Source of the DNA: Candidatus Uhrbacteria bacterium
Lineage (GTDB): Bacteria > Patescibacteriota > Patescibacteriia > UBA9934 > GWF2-40-263
Reading direction: 5' to 3'
Assembly (NCBI GenBank): GCA_003511125.1
Contig: DOJV01000017.1
Location: forward strand, 1-16,000
DNA: 16,000 nucleotides
Under the pieces are notes generated by a model. That model saw only the letters and a program-made list of their open reading frames with translations, made no database searches and was not told the DNA's origin. The translations under genes were made by a program, and so were the position numbers. Of this stretch, positions 6,297-11,014 are shown piece by piece. Every line of letters starts with the position of its first letter. The first letter of the stretch is position 1.

Positions 6297-6836
6297 CTAC
6301 TTGGGGGCGGCGCAGAGAGTATGCCAGAGGAGGTCGTCGATGGCTCGACGAACCTGGTCTCGATTCTCCGGGTTCACCCGAAAGACTCGGACATCCGACC
6401 GAGCCAACAGAGCATCGGTGAACGGATTGGAACGAGAGTGAACCGTGGCCAGAATTGGGAGACCGCCCTTTTCCATAAGCCCCCTGATTACAGCACAGAA
6501 AACCGGCGACGACATCTGCATCTGGGCGATTTCGTCAATCACCAAGAGTTGATCGGGGCGAGCTCGGCAGATAGCTGGGACAACCACTTCCTGAACAGTA
6601 AGCGGGTCAACGCCGTAACGCCCAACTCGAATCTTGCTCTCCGACGAAACGCGAGCCAAAGGCACACGACGATACCCGCAACCAATGGTTTCGACATCGA
6701 AGCCGATACGGCCACCTCCCTCGCCGAGCACTTCTCTTGAGATGATACCACCGACCAATGGCCCGTACTTTCGAGCCAGTCTGTCGACAACAGAAGTCTT
6801 GCCAGAACCGGGTTCTCCGGTTAAAAAAATGACCAT
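6297..6836 (-). CDS. THEP1-type nucleoside-triphosphatase (P-loop NTPase)
   Basis: In this 179-residue protein a Walker A motif GEPGSGKTS lies at residues 7-15 and a Walker B-like LLVIDEIAQMQ at 97-107 (D101, E102). GGIISREVLGEGGGRIGFD at residues 29-47 matches the family pattern after the P-loop. THEP1 proteins hydrolyse several NTPs; their cellular role is not settled. The length is normal for the family. ATG 6836 has a good Shine-Dalgarno (GGAGGG, 6850-6845), its own sigma70-type promoter and its own terminator, so it is a single-gene unit. Its base composition is clearly GC-richer than its neighbours, with many C/G-ending codons, which hints at horizontal acquisition. Confidence 0.9.
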   Translation of the reverse strand: MVIFLTGEPGSGKTSVVDRLARKYGPLVGGIISREVLGEGGGRIGFDVETIGCGYRRVPLARVSSESKIRVGRYGVDPLTVQEVVVPAICRARPDQLLVIDEIAQMQMSSPVFCAVIRGLMEKGGLPILATVHSRSNPFTDALLARSDVRVFRVNPENRDQVRRAIDDLLWHTLCAAPK

Positions 6837-6858
6837 TTTTTATACCCTCCGGGGCAAT

Positions 6859-6887
6859 ATGATAAAGCAAATTATAAAGTAAGTCAA
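6859..6887 (-). promoter_or_regulatory. Sigma70-type promoter of the THEP1-like gene
   Basis: On the minus strand TTGACT (6887-6882), a 17-nt spacer and TATCAT (6864-6859) precede a GGAGGG ribosome binding site (6850-6845) and ATG 6836. The leader would be short. Confidence 0.8.
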
Positions 6888-6898
6888 GGGGATAAGAT

Positions 6899-6924
6899 AA
6901 AAAAACGAACCGCTTGGCGGTTCG
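6899..6924 (-). terminator. Rho-independent terminator after the decayed small gene
   Basis: On the minus strand a perfect 8-bp stem (CGAACCGC/GCGGTTCG, 6924-6906, 3-nt loop) is followed by a run of seven T. It lies 58 nt after the stop of the degraded frame at 6982, showing that this stretch was a transcription unit read leftward. Confidence 0.85.
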
Positions 6925-6981
6925 GGAGAGATTGTGTCGTGATAATCACATGTGACTGCGAAAGTCGGGTTGGGCCTCGAG

Positions 6982-7218
6982 TCAGGTCACGAGGAACTCG
7001 ACGAGCGACGGCGAGCCTTCAGCCTTGAGGAAGGCGTCGATGATCGAGCTGACTGTGGACGTCTTGGCCTCGTCGATCAGTTGGTCGTAGAGATCCGAGT
7101 GCAAACCCGGTTCACCGAAGAGCTCGGATTCCGAGATATCTGCGAGGCAAGCGGCTTCTCCACCGAACTTCTTCTGGGCCAGGGCCAGGAGTTAGTCGCG
7201 AGTACACATCATTTTCAT
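6982..7218 (-). pseudogene. Small GC-rich gene of unknown function with a TAA at codon 9
   Basis: ATG 7218 has a well-placed GGAG 5 nt upstream and begins MKMMCTRD, then TAA at 7192-7194. The same frame continues as LLALAQKKFGGEAACLADIS and on to ...EGSPSLVEFLVT, ending at TGA 6982-6984. The 69 codons after the stop use C/G third positions and give a plausible soluble, acidic, helical protein, so this looks like a real 78-residue gene broken by one base change (GAA to TAA would suffice). No family is recognised. The terminator at 6899-6924 follows it. It shares the GC-rich codon style of the THEP1-like gene. The long opposite-strand frame here is a shadow of this one. Confidence 0.55.
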
Positions 7219-7230
7219 GTTTTCTCCGTT

Positions 7231-7290
7231 TCAGTCTTGCGGCTTGGGGTTGATTTCGCCGGCCAGTTTGACGTCCAAGACGACAACTTG
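7231..7290 (-). pseudogene. Short coding-like remnant upstream of the decayed small gene
   Basis: The minus-strand frame between stops at 7291-7293 and 7231-7233 encodes QVVVLDVKLAGEINPKPQD with the same C/G-ending codon style as the neighbouring remnant. It has no ATG or GTG, and two TAA codons lie just upstream in the same frame. It could be the tail of a lost gene, or chance. Confidence 0.25.
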
Positions 7291-7302
7291 TTACTGTTAG
7301 AC

Positions 7303-7671
7303 CTAAAATAAACCACAGAAACCTCCGGTAAGAGAAGAAACAAAAGAACGCAGCGGTCGCTCGTCAAAAGTGTACCAATCGTTCCGCCAACAAGTTGGTA
7401 AATCAAGAGAGCAATAACCGGCCTCGGAGACGATCTCGAACCGCGACTCTTCGATTCCGGACAAACGGAAATGGTCGCCGATCAAACGGCGAACATCTTC
7501 GTCCATAAGTTTTTCGAAACAAAGCGGCAGGTAAAGAAAAGTTTGACCAAGGGCGAAAACCACGGCCACTTTTCCCTGCCGCGCGGCAGTTTTGGCGTCA
7601 GAATGGTTATCGTATTTTTGGTACAAAAGACCTCCTGCCGAAAACTTATAACAAAAAGGAATCTTTTTCAA
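7303..7671 (-). CDS. Protein of unknown function, 122 residues, TTG start
   Basis: The chosen start is TTG 7671, which overlaps the methyltransferase stop as TTGA and has AAGG a few nt upstream. The frame is open further upstream to an ATG at 7734, but that would overlap the methyltransferase by 67 nt. The protein begins MKKIPFCYKFSAGGLLYQKYDN and has FALGQTFLYLPLCFEKLMDED in the middle. Its C-terminal part is aromatic and cysteine-containing (EAGYCSLDLPTCWRNDWYTF). There is no signal peptide or clear membrane segment. I do not recognise the family. Tight coupling to the methyltransferase suggests a related job. Confidence 0.65.
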   Translation of the reverse strand: MKKIPFCYKFSAGGLLYQKYDNHSDAKTAARQGKVAVVFALGQTFLYLPLCFEKLMDEDVRRLIGDHFRLSGIEESRFEIVSEAGYCSLDLPTCWRNDWYTFDERPLRSFVSSLTGGFCGLF

Positions 7672-8285
7672 GAGACCTTCCGCCCAATAATCTGTATCCA
7701 CTCGCGGTTCCCGGTTTTCATCGAATTTTCCCAAACCACCTCAAGTCCGGCCTCAACAAAATGTTGGTGAATTTCTTCCGGACGAAAATAACTGAAAAAC
7801 CTTTGATACTCGTAACCGTAATCGTCTTCAATCTTTATTCCCTCCTCTTGTCGATCTTCTTTAACTCCTTTGACGGCAGCATAAAAATAGCCGCCGATTT
7901 TCAAAACTTTCAAAAGTTTTTTTATCACATCTACAACTTCGGCGCGAGGAATATGTAAAAGCGAGGCTTGAGCAAAGACGCAGTCAAATTCACGATTTAA
8001 TTCGGCAACATCGCGCATATCCATTATCAAAAATTCGCTTGTCAAATTTTCTCGCCGAGCGATGGCGATCAGATTTTCTGAAAAATCGATGCCGACGACT
8101 TTTAAACCATTGTTGGTTAAATATTTTGATTTGACACCGCTTCCGCAACCAACATCAAGAACAGTTCCTCGGACCGGAAGCATGGAAATCAAACGACCGG
8201 TTCCTTCAACCCACCAGTCGTCGCTCGAATGATCACGGTGCCAGTCTTCGGCAATTTTGTTGTAGGTTTGTTGGGTGAGGTTCAT
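7668..8285 (-). CDS. Class I SAM-dependent methyltransferase
   Basis: This 205-residue protein starts MNLTQQTYNKIAEDW and has SAM-binding motif I VLDVGCGSG (residues 42-50), an acidic strand end VVGIDFSEN (motif II), LIMDMRD and FDCVFAQASLLHIPR (motif IV region), and LKIGGYFYAAVKG (motif VI region). It is the intact paralogue of the interrupted gene at 266-1413. The frame is open to 8315, but ATG 8285 matches the paralogue's start and lies 1 nt after the stop of the small membrane protein (TAATATG). The substrate is unknown; the fold is that of small-molecule methyltransferases. The C-terminal segment FFSYFRPEEIHQHFVEAGLE is typical of this group. Confidence 0.92.
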   Translation of the reverse strand: MNLTQQTYNKIAEDWHRDHSSDDWWVEGTGRLISMLPVRGTVLDVGCGSGVKSKYLTNNGLKVVGIDFSENLIAIARRENLTSEFLIMDMRDVAELNREFDCVFAQASLLHIPRAEVVDVIKKLLKVLKIGGYFYAAVKGVKEDRQEEGIKIEDDYGYEYQRFFSYFRPEEIHQHFVEAGLEVVWENSMKTGNREWIQIIGRKVS

Positions 8286-8286
8286 A

Positions 8287-8469
8287 TTACGATTTAACAA
8301 AAACAAAATATGCAACGTTAAAAATCGTCGTTAAAACAACAAAAAGAATCCCAACGGCTTTCCACGAAAACTCCGGATACCACCATTCTCCGATAGGCAG
8401 TTTTGAAAAAGATAATGAAAAAACCCCGGCAATTACAGTAATGAGTAAAAATTCAATAAATAAAGGCAC
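8287..8469 (-). CDS. Small two-helix membrane protein (60 residues)
   Basis: Two hydrophobic stretches, about residues 4-22 and 38-58, are predicted to span the membrane, with a short WWYPEFSWK linker. The GTG start (8469) follows the NUDIX gene stop by 10 nt and has no clear Shine-Dalgarno. The stop is 1 nt from the methyltransferase ATG. No family is recognised. The coupling on both sides argues that it is a real gene and not chance. Confidence 0.65.
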   Translation of the reverse strand: MPLFIEFLLITVIAGVFSLSFSKLPIGEWWYPEFSWKAVGILFVVLTTIFNVAYFVFVKS

Positions 8470-8479
8470 AAATATGAAG

Positions 8480-8998
8480 TTATAAAAGATTCAAAAAATC
8501 TAATCCCAAATATCCAACATTTACATCGGTTAGCTGTCCTTCTCTTAAATGGTTTCTAAAATCCCCTAGTGTCATAAAAACAACTTCGGCAAACTCCGAA
8601 TCATCCAGTTTTTGTTCACCAACCTTCTCGCATTCGGTTGCCACAAAAACATGACGCCGACCGGTAGAATAAGCGCAAATTGGAATCGTACAAACAAATT
8701 CAACCTGTCCGACATAACCAGTTTCTTCCAAAAGCTCACGCTTAACCGCCATCTCGGGAGTCTCATCTTGTTCAACTCCGCCACCCGGCAATTCTAAAAA
8801 TATTTTTTCCAGACCCGGACGAAACTGTTTGGCTAAAATAATTTTCTCCTTTTTGGTGACAGGAACGACACAAACAACATCGCCTTCTTTTTTAATTTCA
8901 AAATCTTTCTTTTGACCATTAGGCAGAATAAAAATTTTAGACAAAATCTTTCTGAAACCATCGCGGATGAGTTTTTCATCGTGTTTTTGCCAGAGCAT
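8480..8998 (-). CDS. NUDIX hydrolase, ADP-ribose pyrophosphatase-like
   Basis: This 172-residue protein has the NUDIX box GGGVEQDETPEMAVKRELLE followed by ETGY. The preceding LAKQFRPGLEKIFLELP is the usual lead-in of ADP-ribose/sugar-nucleotide pyrophosphatases (NudF type). These cleave ADP-ribose to AMP and ribose 5-phosphate. The N-terminal half (about 1-60) has the extra beta-strands of that subfamily. The gene is 20 nt downstream of another NUDIX gene and 10 nt upstream of the small membrane protein, within one apparent operon. The exact substrate is inferred from subfamily resemblance only. Confidence 0.92.
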   Translation of the reverse strand: MLWQKHDEKLIRDGFRKILSKIFILPNGQKKDFEIKKEGDVVCVVPVTKKEKIILAKQFRPGLEKIFLELPGGGVEQDETPEMAVKRELLEETGYVGQVEFVCTIPICAYSTGRRHVFVATECEKVGEQKLDDSEFAEVVFMTLGDFRNHLREGQLTDVNVGYLGLDFLNLL

Positions 8999-9018
8999 AT
9001 TTATACAACCTCTTTTTA

Positions 9019-9432
9019 TTATTTCGAAACGAGTCGACTAAGCACCGAACGATATTCATTACGCAGCGGCAAACTAAAAAGTTGGGATAACGGAACCCAT
9101 TCAACCGCCACAATCTCTGTTTTGTCTAATTGCACAGAACCAATATTCTCCAATAATTGTGCAGTAAAAATCACAACAAAATGGTGCATACCGGATTTAC
9201 TTGTAAAGACCGCGCAATCGAACAAATCTTCAACCTTAACTTCCAAACCGATTTCCTCCAACACTTCTCGTCGCAAAGCTTCGCGTGGTAATTCCCCAAC
9301 ACACATCCGTCCACCCGGTAAAGCAAACTGGCCGTCTGGTTCTTTTACCAACAAAACGCAACCGTTCTGTCGAATCAACGCTTTGACCGGGATGTCGGCA
9401 ATTAAATGGTCATTTACGGTTTGCTGAGTCAT
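9019..9432 (-). CDS. NUDIX hydrolase
   Basis: This 137-residue protein starts MTQQTVNDHLIADIPVKALI and has the NUDIX box GGRMCVGELPREALRREVLE followed by EIGL. The open frame extends to 9669, but the extra codons run through the terminator and the tRNA-like RNA. ATG 9432 is therefore the start; it gives the normal NUDIX length. It is the first gene of the operon 9432-7303. The segment between the RNA terminator and this ATG contains TAATAT, a possible -10 box for its promoter. The substrate is unknown. Confidence 0.9.
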   Translation of the reverse strand: MTQQTVNDHLIADIPVKALIRQNGCVLLVKEPDGQFALPGGRMCVGELPREALRREVLEEIGLEVKVEDLFDCAVFTSKSGMHHFVVIFTAQLLENIGSVQLDKTEIVAVEWVPLSQLFSLPLRNEYRSVLSRLVSK

Positions 9433-9469
9433 AAAAATCACTTGAATATTATCATCTCTGTCAAAAAAA

Positions 9470-9503
9470 CCAAAACCCGCCGCGGTTTTTGACGAGCGGC
9501 GGG
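9470..9503 (-). terminator. Rho-independent terminator of the tRNA-like transcript
   Basis: On the minus strand a perfect 8-bp stem (CCCGCCGC/GCGGCGGG, 9503-9476, 12-nt loop) is followed by TTTTGGTTTTTTT. It lies 24 nt beyond the CCA of the tRNA-like structure and 43 nt upstream of the NUDIX start codon. Confidence 0.88.
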
Positions 9504-9526
9504 CTTGGCGGTCCCGAATTTTTGCA

Positions 9527-9603
9527 TGGTGGACTCGACGGGGATCAAACCCGTAACTGCCGGTACCAACACGGCCAAGGTTGTCAATTACCTCCACGAG
9601 CCC
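9527..9603 (-). tRNA. tRNA-like cloverleaf with encoded CCA; anticodon would be UGG
   Basis: The acceptor stem GGGCTCG/CGAGTCC (7 bp with a G3-U70 pair) is followed by discriminator A and CCA. The T arm is ACGGG-TTTGATC-CCCGT. The D arm is GAGG/CCTT with a 10-nt loop. The anticodon arm has four good pairs, a U-C mismatch at the loop edge, and the loop GTTGGTA. This would read UGG (Pro), but base 37 is U and not a purine. The D loop has no GG, and the T loop has U where C56 is expected, so the usual D/T-loop contact cannot form. It may be a degenerate tRNA, a pseudogene, or a tRNA-like domain of the longer RNA. Confidence 0.45.
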
Positions 9604-9629
9604 ATATAAATTCGGAGTGATTAAAACAA

Positions 9630-9722
9630 AACAACTCCCAGTGGTTGGAAATTCCAATCGTAAAAGCATAAATTTACACTTTTACAAAAAACTAGAATTT
9701 CCAACCAACAGTGGGAGTTGTT
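9630..9722. repeat. Long imperfect inverted repeat (93 nt) inside the ncRNA unit
   Basis: The left arm at 9630-9653 and right arm at 9696-9722 (AACAACTCCCA...GGTTGGAAATT and its complement) match except for a 3-nt bulge. An inner stem, GTAAAAG (9660-9666) with CTTTTAC (9679-9685), closes a 12-nt loop. It could be a structural domain of the RNA or a small hairpin mobile element inserted upstream of the tRNA-like sequence. Confidence 0.7.
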
Positions 9723-9768
9723 AAGTTGGTACCGGCTTCAAGGCGTTAACCTCGACCGTGCTACTTAC

Positions 9769-9797
9769 ATAACACCATAAATCTCACTTTTTGTCAA
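9769..9797 (-). promoter_or_regulatory. Sigma70-type promoter of the tRNA-like transcript
   Basis: On the minus strand TTGACA (9797-9792), a 17-nt spacer and TGTTAT (9774-9769), a full consensus -35 with a good -10. Transcription would start near 9762. The preceding gene's stop codon at 9820 is 23 nt upstream. Confidence 0.75.
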
Positions 9798-9819
9798 CCA
9801 TAATTCTGTGGATAAAAAC

Positions 9820-10692
9820 TTATTCCACCTGCGCGAACAACACCACGTAATTTTTTCCATAAACTTTCGCGCACTTCGGACAAGTGGTGTATGAAAAATA
9901 AAGTTTTTTCATTTCCTTACCTTGACTCTTTACATATTCTGCCATCTCCACTGCCCATTTGCCGGCGTTTTGATAAGGGCCTTCAAAAACTTTGGTTAAA
10001 AATTTTCCTGAAATCGTAGCCATTCGCGCTCCTGACACTTCTTTAGCAACATCGATGTAAATATCAGCGCCCCAGAGAGACTTTTCGTCGGTCAGCATCA
10101 GTTGATGCGACGATTTTGCTCCTGCTTTTTCGATCAAGGTCATATTTTTAACAACCTTCTTTCCAAAATTGAGCGGGATGTGGAGAAAACTGGTGACATG
10201 ATCTTTAACGAAGATTTTATCTTGCCAGACGATTTCTTTGTCTTGCCATTGTTCGGGATTGAACGGTTCGCAACAGCCGGTTGGTTGGATAGTTTGTTGA
10301 GTCATAAAATGTTCAAAAAATTTCTTTGTCGCAGGCCACAGCGGAAGTTTTTCCATTTCAGCGCGAGTGAAAAAACCGGCCGCGGCGAGTTCGTCTTCGT
10401 TGATTTTGAATTCTCCGCCGATAATCTCGCAAGACCACCAGTGCGTGACTTGATCTTTGACGTCGCTGGCGGTTTCAGCCAGCTTGTTGAGTGGCAAAAC
10501 TTTTAGTCCAAGTTCTTCCTCGATTTCACGAACCAAAGCAGTCTTTTCATCTTCGCCGTTCTCAAGATGACCACCGGGCGGATAAAAACAACCGGTAAAC
10601 TCGCCAAAATCGTCTTTGGAACTAACCAAAAGATACTCGGTTTCACCAGTTGATCTTTGGCGGGTGATTAAGCCAACAACGACGCGAATCAT
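9820..10692 (-). CDS. NUDIX hydrolase fused to a GyrI-like 'hydrolase' domain
   Basis: In this 290-residue protein residues 1-129 are a NUDIX domain with the box GGHLENGEDEKTALVREIEE followed by ELGL. Residues 130-290 begin MTQQTIQPTGCCEPFNPEQW and contain KDHVTSFLHIPLNFG, QLMLTDEKSLWGADIYI, FEGPYQNAGKW and YTTCPKCAKVYGKNYVVL. This pattern is known from stand-alone small proteins usually labelled 'hydrolase' and related to GyrI-like/SRPBCC-type ligand-binding domains. The CPKC pair may bind metal. The methionine at residue 130 could be an internal start of an originally separate gene. The start ATG overlaps the preceding stop as ATGA, so the gene is coupled to the NIF3-like gene. Confidence 0.88.
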   Translation of the reverse strand: MIRVVVGLITRQRSTGETEYLLVSSKDDFGEFTGCFYPPGGHLENGEDEKTALVREIEEELGLKVLPLNKLAETASDVKDQVTHWWSCEIIGGEFKINEDELAAAGFFTRAEMEKLPLWPATKKFFEHFMTQQTIQPTGCCEPFNPEQWQDKEIVWQDKIFVKDHVTSFLHIPLNFGKKVVKNMTLIEKAGAKSSHQLMLTDEKSLWGADIYIDVAKEVSGARMATISGKFLTKVFEGPYQNAGKWAVEMAEYVKSQGKEMKKLYFSYTTCPKCAKVYGKNYVVLFAQVE

Positions 10693-11009
10693 ATTTCTTC
10701 CAACGAATAAACATCCATCGCCACCTCTTCATACGGATGGACTTTTTTAATCGCCTCAATAACGGCGGCGAGGTTCTCTCGCGCGCAAACGACTTCGATC
10801 CGTTCTTCTTCAACTTCTTCCGATTTTCCCACCTCGCCAATCGCCGGATGAGCGCCGTCATCTGGTTTGAACCTACCGATTCCACGACAGGAAAAACTGC
10901 AAAAAGAATAATTACCAATTTTCCCAGCACCTGCTTTGCCCATGGCCGCGCGTACCGCGTCAGCATAAGCGAACGGTACAAAAACGACGAGTTTTATGTT
11001 TTCAGACAT
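10689..11009 (-). CDS. Stand-alone NIF3 (DUF34) insert-type domain protein
   Basis: This 106-residue protein contains GAGKIGNYSFCSFSCRGIGR, then FKPDDGAHPAIGEVGKSEEVEEERIEV, and ends with IKKVHPYEEVAMDVYSL. These are the landmarks of the CutA/PII-like domain that is inserted in many NIF3/YqfO proteins and also occurs alone. The metal-binding flanks of a full NIF3 protein are absent. Its biochemical role is unknown; in NIF3 proteins it is thought to mediate oligomer contacts. It starts 5 nt after the secA stop and overlaps the next gene by 4 nt, so it is in the secA operon. Confidence 0.88.
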   Translation of the reverse strand: MSENIKLVVFVPFAYADAVRAAMGKAGAGKIGNYSFCSFSCRGIGRFKPDDGAHPAIGEVGKSEEVEEERIEVVCARENLAAVIEAIKKVHPYEEVAMDVYSLEEI

Positions 11010-11014
11010 AAGAC

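Larger units (their letters stand above)
9476..9762 (-). ncRNA. Candidate structured non-coding RNA with a tRNA-like 3' domain
   Basis: Between two NUDIX genes, a stretch without a convincing reading frame has a consensus promoter at one end and a strong terminator at the other. The predicted transcript of about 285 nt contains, in order, a GC-rich 5' segment (9760-9723), a long imperfect hairpin (9722-9630), a spacer, a 77-nt cloverleaf ending in CCA (9603-9527) and the terminator. A 12-nt stretch near the 5' end (9736-9725) is exactly complementary to the anticodon-arm region of the cloverleaf (9570-9559), so an alternative fold is possible. The layout recalls tmRNA, but no tag reading frame is seen and the conserved 5' tmRNA motif is missing. 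The transcript itself is inferred. Confidence 0.55.

Noticed and set aside
5508..7194. Reassigned TAA codon (alternative genetic code)
   Set aside because: Two genes carry in-frame TAA codons, but many intact genes in the window end at TAA at the expected length, including secA, tnpA and the MazG-like gene. Independent nonsense mutations are simpler.
6952..7311. 119-residue + strand reading frame
   Set aside because: It is antisense to the GC-rich remnant, has no ribosome binding site, and the terminators here point leftward. The composition is a shadow effect of GC-rich codons on the other strand.
9476..9603. T-box or other attenuator controlling the downstream NUDIX gene
   Set aside because: I found no antiterminator competing with the terminator stem and no T-box sequence motif. 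The tRNA-like structure is encoded in the transcript itself and is not a binding partner.
9433..9669. N-terminal extension of the NUDIX gene up to 9669
   Set aside because: The 79 extra codons cover the terminator and the tRNA-like RNA, and ATG 9432 gives a normal NUDIX protein.
9476..9762. tmRNA (ssrA) as the identity of the tRNA-like transcript
   Set aside because: The 5' end does not pair with the acceptor 3' strand, the conserved 5' GGAUUCGAC-type motif is absent, and no short reading frame ending in an ALAA-like tag is seen. The acceptor 5' strand lies only 77 nt from the CCA. Kept as a resemblance only.
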